NCBI GenBank assembly: GCA_963707075.1
Contig: CAVPOX010000002.1
Coordinates: forward strand, 1,302,001 to 1,366,000
Direction: 5' to 3'
DNA from: CAXMQZ01 sp963707075
GTDB lineage: Bacteria; Acidobacteriota; Thermoanaerobaculia; Multivoradales; JAHEKO01
DNA: 64,000 bases
Part shown: positions 1 through 8,619 of the stretch, piece after piece
Numbering within the stretch: position 1 is the stretch's first letter
How the letters are laid out: each line of letters starts with the position of its first letter
The notes under the pieces: model-generated
Seen by the model: the letters and a program-made list of their open reading frames with translations, nothing else
Told to the model about the DNA's origin: nothing
Databases searched by the model: none
Translations under genes and position numbers: made by a program

Positions 1-231
1 CTCGAAGACCCGCTGATGATCATCCATGGCATGCGCGATTGGGTGGTGCTGTTCAAGGATTCGGTCATCCTGGTACAACGCTTGATTCTGCTCGGCAAGG
101 ACGTCGATCTGGTGGCGCTGCCCGATGCCGGACATGGCTGGGACAATGAAGGTCTGGCCCAGACGCGGTTCGCGTTCGACAAGATGGTGGGTTTTTTCGA
201 CCGGCACCTCAAGGGTATGGGCAGGGAGTGA
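1..231 (+). CDS. S9-type serine peptidase, C-terminal end (partial)
   Basis: The reading frame is open from the first base and ends at TGA 229-231, so only the last 76 residues are in the window. They look like the end of the alpha/beta-hydrolase domain of a prolyl oligopeptidase/dipeptidyl-peptidase family protein. The segment I-H-G-M-R-D-W-V-V carries the Asp that normally follows the nucleophile, and P-D-A-G-H-G-W carries the catalytic His near the C-terminus. The nucleophile Ser and any beta-propeller lie outside the window. The last 23 bases overlap the end of the convergent acetyltransferase gene. Another alpha/beta hydrolase family cannot be excluded from so short a piece. Confidence 0.75.
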   Translation, partial: LEDPLMIIHGMRDWVVLFKDSVILVQRLILLGKDVDLVALPDAGHGWDNEGLAQTRFAFDKMVGFFDRHLKGMGRE

Positions 232-724
232 AGAGCTTGATCTCTGGATCCTTGTCAGACAACCGGATCATGCGTTCGAATCGGAGTCCGATCTTCTCCA
301 GGAGCCTGAAGGACCTTTCGTTGTCTGGATTGGCGATGGCGACGACCCTCTCCAGATCCAGGTCCCGTCTGGCGTAGCCCATGACCGCCTGTGCTGATTC
401 GACCGCGTAGCCTCTCGACCAGAATTCGGGCAAGAACGCAAAGCCGATCTCGACGTCGTCCATGCCCTCGCGCTTGATGAGTCCACAGGTCCCGATCGCC
501 TCCTGCGAGTCTGCAAGCTCCACCATGTAGAGACCGAATCCATGGCGCTCGTAGCTGCTCAGAATCCGGTCGACCACATACTGACGTGCCTGCTCCAGAT
601 CCCTCACGCCCCGATCCCCGATGAAGTGCAAGAAGGACGGCTCATTAAGTAGCCTGAGCATGAACCCGGCGTCATCTGGCGAAAAGTCGCGCAGTACCAG
701 ACGATCCGTTTCGAGCACTTTCAA
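209..724 (-). CDS. GNAT N-acetyltransferase (RimJ/RimL type)
   Basis: This 171-residue protein has the RimJ/RimL-type start (L-E-T-D-R-L-V-L-R-D-F) and the usual later blocks: G-x-C-G-L-I-K-R, E-I-G-F-A-F-L-P-E-F-W-S-R-G-Y-A, and N-x-x-S-x-R-L-L-E-K-I-G-L near the end. Family members use acetyl-CoA to acetylate an amine, often a protein N-terminus or an antibiotic; the substrate cannot be read from sequence. It is full length for the family. It is convergent with the peptidase at the window start (23-base overlap) and lies 18 bases downstream of the patatin gene on the same strand, so it may be cotranscribed with it. Confidence 0.85.
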   Translation of the reverse strand: MKVLETDRLVLRDFSPDDAGFMLRLLNEPSFLHFIGDRGVRDLEQARQYVVDRILSSYERHGFGLYMVELADSQEAIGTCGLIKREGMDDVEIGFAFLPEFWSRGYAVESAQAVMGYARRDLDLERVVAIANPDNERSFRLLEKIGLRFERMIRLSDKDPEIKLFTPCPYP

Positions 725-742
725 GAAACCGTCGACTCCTGA

Positions 743-3064
743 CTACCGCTCGGAGAGGCCGCCTCCCTCGAGCCACTCGCGAAGGGGACCGATCGAAGCC
801 TCGTAGCCGATACCGGCCGCCTTCTCCATCTGGTCGAACCGCAGGAAACCCACTCCTGAGGCTCTGATATTGAGGTAGAAGTCGGCCAGCCCATCGCGCA
901 GCATCTCAGCCCGCACCCTGTCCGAACCGACGAACATCGAGCGCATGATCGTGCCCGTCAGACTCGGAACCGGAAGCGATCTTCGCCACGGAAGCATCTT
1001 GTTCATGGCAAGGCCCCACCCCGAAACACCCAACCCATAGTCGGCCTTGGCCCGGGGGCCTCGAGGTGGCAGGACATCGACCGCAATGACCACACCACCC
1101 GGATTCAACCTGCGCATGACATCGATTGGCAGGTTGTTGAGGATCCCGCCGTCAGCCAGCAGCTCCTCGCCCTCGGGAACCGGCGGCAGGACACCCGGAA
1201 TCGAAACGCTCGCCCGCATCGCACGCGCCAGATTTCCCCGACGATGGGTGACGCTACGTCCGGTGGTCAGGTTGGTCGAGATGCAAAAGTAGGGCAGCCA
1301 CAGGTCCTCGATGTCCCAGTCTCCAGCACCCGCTTCAATGGAGGCGCTGATCCGTCGGCCGGCGAGGAGCGAGGCCACCGGAAGTGTGTAGTCGAGGAGG
1401 GAATCGAAATAGAGACACACCTTCTTCAGGGCTTCTTCCGGGTCGTCTCCCATGGCCGTCGGTGCCGCGACAGGAGAACCGATGCTGCTGCCACCGATCA
1501 TGTCGACCGGAACGCCGAGCTCTTCCATGGCTTTCAGGACACCAAGGTGCGCTCCCCCCCGGGCACCACCCCCACCGCAGACCAACCCCACCGCACGATC
1601 GCCGACCCAACGTGCCAACCGCTCCATGTCCCCGGCATGTTCACGGCGGATGTGATAGACGACATCGACATCCCGCTCATCCAACCATCTCGCGGTCCCC
1701 CGCGGTCGATCCCGATCCGCAGGGTGTAGCAGGACCAGGCTCTTGCGAGGCGCTCGGTCTCTCTGCCAGCGGCTCGCGAGTTTGGCTTCGATCTCCGTCT
1801 GCTCGGGCGAGCTGTCCGCATCGGCGAGATACAGCACTCGATCGGCCTGCCGAACACACCTCTCTGTCCAGGTCGTCCAGGTTGGGTCCGCCAGGTAGAG
1901 AACATACCGGTAGTTCTCCTCTCGCTCGTGTAGCCAGCGGGAAAGCCTAAGGTAGGTCGGATCGTCATCCGCGGACTGGGCGATCCCTTCGCGGCCAAGT
2001 GCTGCATCCACATCGGTACTGCCGAGGACCGCGACCGAACCCATCTTCGCCAGCCTGGAGACCAATTTCAGCCCCTTCGTCTGCAAGGACACCGACGGGT
2101 TGAGCGCCACCAACGCGGTACATAGACCTCGCCGATGCTGGGGTACCTGAACATGGGTATGTCGCTGCAAGCGGTCGGCCATCACACGGGAAAGGGAATG
2201 CAGCGACTGCGGCCGTTGCTCGATCAGCCAATGAAAAGTGTCCTTGGAGATTCGGGCGACATCGGTGTCTCTGACCGCATAGACCGTTGCCGAACGGTCC
2301 GAAGCGGTGAGCAGGGCCAACTCGCCCAGGACCTCACCGCGCCCCAGTTCATTGAGTACGCGCTCGTCGCCATTCTCGCCCTCGGTGATCACCCGCAGGC
2401 GACCGTTCATCACGATGTAGGCGGCATCGGCTTGGTCTCCTTGTTGGAAGAGGGCTTCCCCTCCCGCCAGCGTCCTGATCTCGACATCCGACTCGAGCCG
2501 GCGCAGAATGTCGCGGTCGGCGGATTCGAACACACCGAATATCTCGCTGAGGTAGGTCGACAGCTGAGACTGACGCATCCACGCCAGCACCATCTCGGAG
2601 ATCTTCTCCCAAGTCGCCGAGTCACGGTCCAGGAGCGTGTCGAAGGCCTCACGAGAGAGCACAGCCAGGCTACAGGTTTCCGTCGCCCGAACCTCTGCGG
2701 AATGGGTGCCACCGGCAAGGAGAGCTCCGACGCCCAGCAGGTCCCCAGGAACCAGTTCACGGACAATCTTCTCCCCGCCATCCGTTCCCGCCACGCAGGC
2801 GACCAACCGACCCTCGAGGACAATGAAGACGCGATCGACTGCTTCTCCGTGGAGGATCAGGACATCCTCCGCATCACATTGGATCTCCTCGAGATCACCT
2901 TCGAACTCGCGAAGCTCCTGCTCTGTCAGTCGGGCGAGCGGCCCTCCCTGCAAACGCAGCTCGAGAAGCCTGTCGAAGAGAGTCCTATCCTGAGTGGCGC
3001 CGCTCAACGAGCATCGCCCCCACTCATAGTCGTTGCGGTCACGCGTCCCTCCATCGCACACCAA
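743..3064 (-). CDS. Patatin-like phospholipase with two cyclic-nucleotide-binding domains (NTE family)
   Basis: The 773-residue protein has two cyclic-nucleotide-binding domains (about residues 50-150 and 175-290), a linker with a Rossmann-like feel (about 310-480), and a patatin domain (about 491-655). The patatin domain shows the oxyanion G-G-G-G-A-R-G-G, the nucleophile motif G-S-S-I-G (Ser about 527) and the catalytic-dyad Asp in A-D-G-G (about 638). This is the layout of neuropathy-target-esterase-like lysophospholipases, where the nucleotide domains are thought to tether or regulate. No transmembrane segment is obvious. The start is the first Met of the frame; a start some residues further in would not change the domains. 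Activity on phospholipid is inferred from the family. Confidence 0.9.
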   Translation of the reverse strand: MVCDGGTRDRNDYEWGRCSLSGATQDRTLFDRLLELRLQGGPLARLTEQELREFEGDLEEIQCDAEDVLILHGEAVDRVFIVLEGRLVACVAGTDGGEKIVRELVPGDLLGVGALLAGGTHSAEVRATETCSLAVLSREAFDTLLDRDSATWEKISEMVLAWMRQSQLSTYLSEIFGVFESADRDILRRLESDVEIRTLAGGEALFQQGDQADAAYIVMNGRLRVITEGENGDERVLNELGRGEVLGELALLTASDRSATVYAVRDTDVARISKDTFHWLIEQRPQSLHSLSRVMADRLQRHTHVQVPQHRRGLCTALVALNPSVSLQTKGLKLVSRLAKMGSVAVLGSTDVDAALGREGIAQSADDDPTYLRLSRWLHEREENYRYVLYLADPTWTTWTERCVRQADRVLYLADADSSPEQTEIEAKLASRWQRDRAPRKSLVLLHPADRDRPRGTARWLDERDVDVVYHIRREHAGDMERLARWVGDRAVGLVCGGGGARGGAHLGVLKAMEELGVPVDMIGGSSIGSPVAAPTAMGDDPEEALKKVCLYFDSLLDYTLPVASLLAGRRISASIEAGAGDWDIEDLWLPYFCISTNLTTGRSVTHRRGNLARAMRASVSIPGVLPPVPEGEELLADGGILNNLPIDVMRRLNPGGVVIAVDVLPPRGPRAKADYGLGVSGWGLAMNKMLPWRRSLPVPSLTGTIMRSMFVGSDRVRAEMLRDGLADFYLNIRASGVGFLRFDQMEKAAGIGYEASIGPLREWLEGGGLSER

Positions 3065-3155
3065 GATGCAGGGTCATGATAAACCATGGCCAGACTCCAG
3101 CGGGGAGCCTCCACGGCAAGCACCGGGTCAGCCCGACAGACCGCAGTACCCGGTT

Positions 3156-4505
3156 TTACCCCGACTTGGCCGGCACGCTGGCATCGGCCCAATCAGGTAG
3201 CTGCTCTTTGACTTTGGTCAGACTGGACTGGACCGCCTCACCCAATCGATCGATCTCGGCTTCACCCATCGGAGTCGACAGAGTCCCGGTTCCAGTGTGG
3301 ATGAGGACGACCCCCTCGTCGTAGAGCCCGTTGACGAAGAGCTTGATCGCTTCCTTCTCCACGGCACTGGGGAACGATGACCGGTAGTCCTTGGGGGCCT
3401 CGGCTCGCAGATGAATCCGGAACAACGACCCCGCTCCAGTGACACACGCTGGCACATCGGCCGCGGCGATCGCATCGTTGACGCGCAAGCGCGCCATCCG
3501 ACCGAGTCGATTGAGCCGATGCACCGACTCGGCATCGAAGAGCTTCATGGCGGTGTAGCCCGCGGTCATGGTCAGCGGGTTGGCCGAGAAGGTTCCGGAT
3601 TGGGGCAGCCTGGGTTGCGCCCCGCCCTTGAACATGAAGACCTCCATCACCTCTTCTTTACCCGCGAGCGCACCGACGGGAAGGCCGCCACCGATGATCT
3701 TGCCCATGGCCGTCAGGTCGGGCTGAACGTCATACCGCTCCTGCATGCCCCCGACCTCGGTGCGGAAGGTAATCACCTCGTCGAAGAGGAGAAGCGCACC
3801 ATTGTCCTTCGTCCACTTTCTCAGGGCCTGGACAAAGGGGACCTCGGCAGGGACGAGTCCCAACCGATGCGGCATCAGGTCCAGGAGCACGCAGGCGAGA
3901 TCATCCCGGTGCTCGTCGAGGATCGCCACCGCCGCCTCCGCATCGTTGAACGGCAAGACGATGACGTCCGAGAGCACTCCCATGGGCGTTCCTACAGCCA
4001 GAGGCACTGAAGTCGGATGTTCGGCTCTGCCCCAACTCTCAGGAAGGGGGGCCTGACTGACTTCGACGTAGTCGTAGCTGCCATGATAGGTCCCTTCGGC
4101 CTTGGCGATTCGACTACGACCGGTAAAGGCTCGGGTGGCCTTCACTGCGGTCATGATGGCCTCGGTACCCGAGTTCATGAAACGAATCTTGTCGAATCCG
4201 CTGGAACGTCCACAGAGCAAACGAGCCAAATCCATCTCGACCTCGGTGGCCAGGGTAAAGGCGGTGCCTCTCTGGAGCTGCGCGATCATCGCCTTGACGA
4301 CCGTCGGATGCGCGTGGCCGTGAATCAACGACGCCATGTTGTTGGCAAAGTCGATCCGTTCGACGCCATCGACATCGATCACTCGGCAACCCTCTCCCCT
4401 GTCCACATAGTAGGGATAGGGTGAACGCAACAGGGTATTGCGGCTCACGCCTCCTGCCAGGTACTTTTGTGCCTGACGAAACAGCTCGGCGCTTCGATCA
4501 CTCAT
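3156..4505 (-). CDS. Class III PLP aminotransferase, glutamate-1-semialdehyde-aminomutase-like
   Basis: The protein is 449 residues from the ATG at 4505, chosen over an upstream in-frame start because GGAGGT sits 4 bases before it and it begins 16 bases after the stop of the CoA-transferase B gene. It resembles HemL/GSAM: A-G-G-V-S-R near the start, F-M-N-S-G-T-E-A for phosphate binding, L-L-F-D-E-V-I-T-F-R with the cofactor-binding Asp, and M-G-K-I-I-G-G-G-L-P-V-G with the PLP lysine. GSAM-like enzymes outside haem synthesis are often transaminases of beta-amino acids or beta-aminoacyl-CoA. The position directly after two CoA-transferase genes favours such a catabolic role over tetrapyrrole synthesis; this is inference. 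Confidence 0.88.
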   Translation of the reverse strand: MSDRSAELFRQAQKYLAGGVSRNTLLRSPYPYYVDRGEGCRVIDVDGVERIDFANNMASLIHGHAHPTVVKAMIAQLQRGTAFTLATEVEMDLARLLCGRSSGFDKIRFMNSGTEAIMTAVKATRAFTGRSRIAKAEGTYHGSYDYVEVSQAPLPESWGRAEHPTSVPLAVGTPMGVLSDVIVLPFNDAEAAVAILDEHRDDLACVLLDLMPHRLGLVPAEVPFVQALRKWTKDNGALLLFDEVITFRTEVGGMQERYDVQPDLTAMGKIIGGGLPVGALAGKEEVMEVFMFKGGAQPRLPQSGTFSANPLTMTAGYTAMKLFDAESVHRLNRLGRMARLRVNDAIAAADVPACVTGAGSLFRIHLRAEAPKDYRSSFPSAVEKEAIKLFVNGLYDEGVVLIHTGTGTLSTPMGEAEIDRLGEAVQSSLTKVKEQLPDWADASVPAKSG

Positions 4506-4521
4506 TGCGACCTCCGTTGCT

Positions 4522-5175
4522 CTATAGGAGCTTGGCACCCGTCTTCTGACGGACCTCTTCCTCGGTAACACCGGGCGCGAGCTCCAACAGCTCGAGTCCA
4601 GCTGGCGTCACATCGATCACCGCCAGATCGGTATAGATGCGCGAGACCACCCCCCGACCGGTCAGTGGATAGGTACACCTCTCGACTATCTTGGGCTCAC
4701 CCGTCTTCGTGACGTGATTGGTAATCACAAAAATCGTCTTGACCCCCGCGACCAGGTCCATGGCACCGCCGACGGCTGGGATGGCCTTGGGCTCACCGGT
4801 CGACCAATTGGCCAGGTCTCCGTTCTCTGCAACCTGCATCGCGCCCAGCACGCAGACATCGATGTGTCCGCCCCGAATCATCGCGAAGCTGTCGGCATGG
4901 TGGAAGAACGAAGCTCCCGGCACCGTCGTTACCGCCTTCTTGCCCGCGTTGATCAGCTCCGGATCTTCTTCGCCGGGTGCTGGCGGCGGCCCCATGCCCA
5001 GCAAGCCGTTCTCGGTGTGATAGATGAAGACTCGTCCCTCCGGCACGAACCTGGCGACAAGCTCGGGAATGCCGATGCCCAGATTGACGTAGGAGCCGTC
5101 CGGAATGTCCTGGGCTGCCCGCGCGGCCATCTCTTCACGGCTCCAGCCCACCTTTTCCGTCGATGCGGCGCTCAT
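4522..5175 (-). CDS. 3-oxoacid/3-oxoadipate CoA-transferase, subunit B
   Basis: This 217-residue protein is a full-length B subunit of the two-subunit CoA-transferases (PcaJ/ScoB/AtoA type). It carries the active-site Glu in E-N-G-L-L-G-M-G-P, followed by A-P-G-E-E-D-P-E-L-I-N-A-G-K, the H-H-A-D-S-F-A-M-I-R-G-G-H block and P-A-V-G-G-A-M-D-L. These enzymes move CoA from succinyl-CoA or acetyl-CoA to a 3-oxoacid. By eye it is closest to PcaJ-type sequences, but the substrate cannot be fixed. Its start overlaps the A-subunit stop by 4 bases (ATGA type), so the two are translationally coupled. Confidence 0.93.
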   Translation of the reverse strand: MSAASTEKVGWSREEMAARAAQDIPDGSYVNLGIGIPELVARFVPEGRVFIYHTENGLLGMGPPPAPGEEDPELINAGKKAVTTVPGASFFHHADSFAMIRGGHIDVCVLGAMQVAENGDLANWSTGEPKAIPAVGGAMDLVAGVKTIFVITNHVTKTGEPKIVERCTYPLTGRGVVSRIYTDLAVIDVTPAGLELLELAPGVTEEEVRQKTGAKLL

Positions 5176-5882
5176 GGATAGCTCCTCCCCTCGGCTATCA
5201 GTTGAGACTCTGCCAAGGGCTCACGTACCTCGACAATATGATCGACGAAGATGGCGGGCGTGATGACGTGCTCGGGGTCGATCTCGCCGATCTCGACGAC
5301 CCGTCGAGCCTGCACGATTGTCGTCCCGGCCGCCATACACATCAGCGGGCTGAAGTTTCGCGCCGTCTTGTTGTAGGTGAGGTTGCCCATGCGATCGGCA
5401 ACCTCACATTTGATCAAGGCGAAATCGGCCTTCAAACCATACTCCAGCACATAGGATCGGCCGTCGAATTCACGCACTTCCTTGCCTTCAGCGAGGGGAG
5501 TGCCCACGGATGACGGAGTATAGAAAGCTGGGATCCCGGCTCCGCCTGCACGAATCCGTTCGGCCAGAGTCCCCTGGGGTACCAGCTCGAGCTCGATCTC
5601 CCCTGCCTTGTAGAGCTCCGGAAACACCTTCGAATGACTGGAGCGAGGGTAAGAGCAGATCATCTTGCGTACCTGTCGATTGCCGATCAGGGCCGCCAGA
5701 CCGACCTCGCCATTTCCCGTGTTGTTGTTGATGGCGGTGAGGCCCTTCGTTCCCTGATCGATCAATGCATGGATCAGCTCGATGGGACTACCCACCTCTC
5801 CAAAGCCTCCGATCATCACGACCGAGCCCTCGGTAACGAAGGACACGGCTTCGGCAACAGAGTCGACAACCTTGTTAATCAT
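5172..5882 (-). CDS. 3-oxoacid/3-oxoadipate CoA-transferase, subunit A
   Basis: A 236-residue A subunit (PcaI/ScoA/AtoD type). It starts M-I-N-K-V and has the glycine-rich G-G-F-G-E-V-G-S-P loop, V-P-Q-G-T-L-A-E-R-I-R-A-G-G-A-G-I and D-R-x-G-N-L-T-Y. It is the first gene of a three-gene minus-strand unit: subunit A, subunit B (4-base overlap), class III aminotransferase (16-base gap). A transaminase plus a CoA-transferase can turn an amino or keto acid into an acyl-CoA for central metabolism. No strong Shine-Dalgarno is seen before the ATG. Confidence 0.93.
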   Translation of the reverse strand: MINKVVDSVAEAVSFVTEGSVVMIGGFGEVGSPIELIHALIDQGTKGLTAINNNTGNGEVGLAALIGNRQVRKMICSYPRSSHSKVFPELYKAGEIELELVPQGTLAERIRAGGAGIPAFYTPSSVGTPLAEGKEVREFDGRSYVLEYGLKADFALIKCEVADRMGNLTYNKTARNFSPLMCMAAGTTIVQARRVVEIGEIDPEHVITPAIFVDHIVEVREPLAESQLIAEGRSYP

Positions 5883-6048
5883 GAGCCTGTCGAGTCAGCC
5901 ATCCTGGGCCAACTCCTTCTTGCTGTTCCAGCCACAACCTACCCAGACCGGGCCAGCAGACCTCCTCACCGAGAAGTCTTCGACAACCGGTGCCGAGATG
6001 CAACCCCCCGGCGGGTGGGCGACCCTACCTGAGCGAGCGGCGCGGCCC

Positions 6049-6831
6049 TCATGACTGGCTCGTCTCGCCGGAAACCCACACTGAAGTGACCACCCGGGTC
6101 TCATAGCCGAGCCGCTCGTAGAGGGGGAAACCGGCCGGTGTCGCCCCGAGAAAGAAACGACGTGTGCCTCTCGAGCGTGATTCGGCCATGGCGGAGGACA
6201 GCAACCGACGACCGATGCCACGGCCCTGAAACGCGGTGTCGGTGCCCATTCCCCAGACCCCGGTCGTCTCGCCATGATGCGTCAAGGTAACCGAGCCAAC
6301 CACGTCGCCTCCACTGGCAGCCAGATAGACGTCAAGACCCGGACTCTCCATCAAACTGGCCGGACAGCACCGGCGAGTAGCCTCGATCGGCATCTTGAAT
6401 GCTGCCGCCAGCACCCGCACGTTGCCTTCGGCGTCCCTATCGCTGGCCGTCGCGCGCCAGACCTCGAGAGTGTCGTTACCCGAAGGATCGATCGGCTGAT
6501 CCTCACGCACCATGAAGGGAAAGTCGACGGCGTGGACCAGACCGACTCCCGCTGCGACTCTCTTTGCCTCCTCGCCGGCTTCAGGAAAGAGAATCGCCAG
6601 AAAAGGCAATCCACCCGCTAGACAAGCCTGGCAAGCATCAGCGAAAAAGCCATTCTCGACCGCGCCTGGCCCGATAACCAACGCATTCATATCGGCAATA
6701 GGCTCATTGCTCAGGATCAGATCGCATCCAGGTCGAAGCACAGCCTCGAATTTCTCGGCCTGACCCAGAAATGCAGCCAGACCAGCGCTCGACAGCCGGC
6801 GCAGCACAGACTCGGTCAATGGCTTCGTCAT
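6049..6831 (-). CDS. GNAT N-acetyltransferase with N-terminal extension
   Basis: The protein is 260 residues from the ATG at 6831, preferred because AAGGAG lies 8 bases upstream; the frame stays open further upstream without signal. The C-terminal half is a GNAT fold: V-V-G-S-V-T-L-T, then the acetyl-CoA loop Q-G-R-G-I-G-R-R-L-L, then G-F-P-L-Y-E-R-L-G-Y. The N-terminal half (about residues 1-120) resembles the helper region of two-part GNAT proteins. The gene is divergent from the FAD oxidase at 7016. The substrate is unknown. Confidence 0.82.
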   Translation of the reverse strand: MTKPLTESVLRRLSSAGLAAFLGQAEKFEAVLRPGCDLILSNEPIADMNALVIGPGAVENGFFADACQACLAGGLPFLAILFPEAGEEAKRVAAGVGLVHAVDFPFMVREDQPIDPSGNDTLEVWRATASDRDAEGNVRVLAAAFKMPIEATRRCCPASLMESPGLDVYLAASGGDVVGSVTLTHHGETTGVWGMGTDTAFQGRGIGRRLLSSAMAESRSRGTRRFFLGATPAGFPLYERLGYETRVVTSVWVSGETSQS

Positions 6832-7015
6832 ATCGAGCTCCTTTTCGGCCGGACGCTGACTCCAACGGCCAAGGATTGACGATGATACAGCTAGAAGCAC
6901 GACCACGACCACAATGGCTCGGCAGCCCTCGTGCAGAGTCGCCACCGCGAGTTTCGGGCTCGCTCGAGATGCGGATATCATGCCCCGTGTCTTTGCGCCG
7001 CGGGGGGAATCGCGA

Positions 7016-8461
7016 ATGCCATCAGCAGCCGGGAACATGCCAGCTTTCATGGAGTGGGAGAACGTCGACTCCCTGGTCGGCTCAATCAAGACCCGCTCCC
7101 TGATAGCCAGGCCCACGACAGCCGAGCAGTGCCGCGAGGCGCTCACCTACTGTCGCGAGAACGGGTTGAAGATCTGCCCTCGCGGTGCCGGCCGAAGCTA
7201 CGGCGATGAAGCCCTGAACGACGGGCAGGTACTCCTCGATGTGAGCGGGATGAACCGAATTCTCGCGTTCGACGAAGAGAAGAAGCAGGTCACGGTCGAG
7301 GCGGGTGCTCGGCTGATCGATATCTACGAGCAGGTTCACTATCGCCTTCTGACGCTACCCTCCAGCCCGACCGAGTCGCACTCGACTGTCTCTGGCGCCA
7401 TCTGCGCCAACGTCAATGGCAAGGACGGGTGGCACCATGGCAGCTTTGCAAAGCAGATCGTCCGCTTCAGTCTGATGACCGCCGACGGGAAGACGATCGA
7501 GATCGACCCGGCGCACGAGCTCTTCAATGTCGTGGTCAGTGGGATCGGGCTCACCGGAATCATTCTCGACGCAACGCTACAGCTGAAGTCGATTCCGTCA
7601 CCCTACCTCGAGGTGACACAGTATCCTGCGACGGACATCGATGAGCTTCTCGAGAAGATGGTCAAGGTCGAGAGGTCACACGATCTGGCGGTTGTCTGGG
7701 TCGACGCCTACGCAGGGGGCAAGCGCACCGGGCGCTCGGTGATTCACGCCGGAAAGTGGATCGATGACGGCTCCACCGAAGAGGAAAGAAAAGCTTACCT
7801 GGCCGAAGGCTACAAGAGACTCGACAGCCACCGTCGCCTCGGACTCGCCTTGCACGAGACCTTCGGTCCCCTTCTGTCGTTGATGCTCTACGCCCAGCGT
7901 CCGCTGGTGAGCGTCTTCAACCGCTTCTACTACGCGATGAACAATCTACTGGCTCGTGACGGTGCCAAGCGCAAGCGAGAGTTGTTTCTGAAGTTCAGCT
8001 TCGAGGCCAGCTTCACGGTGCCCCCGGCGCATCTCGTCTGTGGCGCCCGCGGCTATACGGTGCAACTGACCGTGCCCAGTTCGCAGGCCCGCGAAGCGAT
8101 CGTCGAGATCCTCGGGATTTGTCAGGCATCGCCATCGCCTCCCGTGACCGCCGTCTTTCGCGGCCACCAGGCGGACGGAGGGTTGCTGTCATTTTCGGAG
8201 GATGGCTACAGCCTGAACTTCGAGTTTCATCCGAAGAGGCACAATGAAGTCGAGAGTCGTAAGGCTGTCGATCGCATCATCGACGCGACCGCCAGGTATG
8301 GGGGCAAGATCCATCTGGCCAAGGATCAGGTCATGACACCGGAGCAGTTCGCGCGAATCTATCCGCGCCACAAGGAGCTGCTCGAATTCAAGCAGACTCT
8401 CGACCCGGAAGGGCTCTTCACCTCTGACCTCGCGAAACGAGTCGGTCTGGTTCCTTCCTGA
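7016..8461 (+). CDS. FAD-binding oxidoreductase, DprE1-like
   Basis: A 481-residue flavoprotein counted from the ATG at 7016, which follows a GGGGGA stretch; other in-frame ATGs lie at 6983, 7037 and 7049. It has a PCMH-type FAD domain (P-R-G-A-G-R-S-Y-G-D-E-A-L-N, T-V-S-G-A-I-C-A-N-V-N-G-K, G-L-T-G-I-I-L-D-A-T) and an ALO-like C-terminal part ending in Y-P-R...D-P-E-G-L-F-T-S-D-L-A. This matches decaprenylphosphoryl-ribose 2-oxidase (DprE1) along the whole length. DprE1 works with a reductase, DprE2, which is not in the window. The true substrate in a non-actinobacterium is unknown; oxidation of a sugar or polyprenyl sugar is inferred. Confidence 0.87.
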   Translation: MPSAAGNMPAFMEWENVDSLVGSIKTRSLIARPTTAEQCREALTYCRENGLKICPRGAGRSYGDEALNDGQVLLDVSGMNRILAFDEEKKQVTVEAGARLIDIYEQVHYRLLTLPSSPTESHSTVSGAICANVNGKDGWHHGSFAKQIVRFSLMTADGKTIEIDPAHELFNVVVSGIGLTGIILDATLQLKSIPSPYLEVTQYPATDIDELLEKMVKVERSHDLAVVWVDAYAGGKRTGRSVIHAGKWIDDGSTEEERKAYLAEGYKRLDSHRRLGLALHETFGPLLSLMLYAQRPLVSVFNRFYYAMNNLLARDGAKRKRELFLKFSFEASFTVPPAHLVCGARGYTVQLTVPSSQAREAIVEILGICQASPSPPVTAVFRGHQADGGLLSFSEDGYSLNFEFHPKRHNEVESRKAVDRIIDATARYGGKIHLAKDQVMTPEQFARIYPRHKELLEFKQTLDPEGLFTSDLAKRVGLVPS

Positions 8462-8570
8462 ATCGCCCTGTTTCACGTAGGTGAAGTCACTCGGGAGGGG
8501 CAAAACCCTCGTACTCAAGTGACGTCGACCATTCGGTAGGGGTTGGCGCACCTGCTCTTCTGGCCTTCAC

Positions 8571-8586
8571 TGTGACCTGGATCACA
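8571..8586 (+). promoter_or_regulatory. CRP/FNR-family binding-site-like palindrome
   Basis: The sequence TGTGACCTGGATCACA has both perfect CRP half-sites (TGTGA, 6-base spacer, TCACA). It ends 33 bases before the GTG start of the secreted M23 peptidase, so it could overlap or flank that gene's promoter. Binding by a CRP-like regulator is inferred from the consensus; no such regulator gene is in the window. Confidence 0.6.
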
Positions 8587-8619
8587 GTATCCGAGCGACT
8601 CGCACCTGAATATAGACTC

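Noticed and set aside
2135..3079. 314-residue plus-strand frame opposite the patatin gene
   Set aside because: It mirrors the two cyclic-nucleotide domains on the other strand, has no motif and no ribosome-binding site.
3156..4505. HemL of tetrapyrrole synthesis
   Set aside because: The fold matches, but the operon with CoA-transferase subunits makes a catabolic transaminase more likely. No other haem gene is nearby.
8472..8510. TTCAC/GTGAA and GAGGG/CCCTC small inverted repeats after the FAD oxidase
   Set aside because: Five-base stems are expected by chance and have no T-tract, so no terminator or operator was called.
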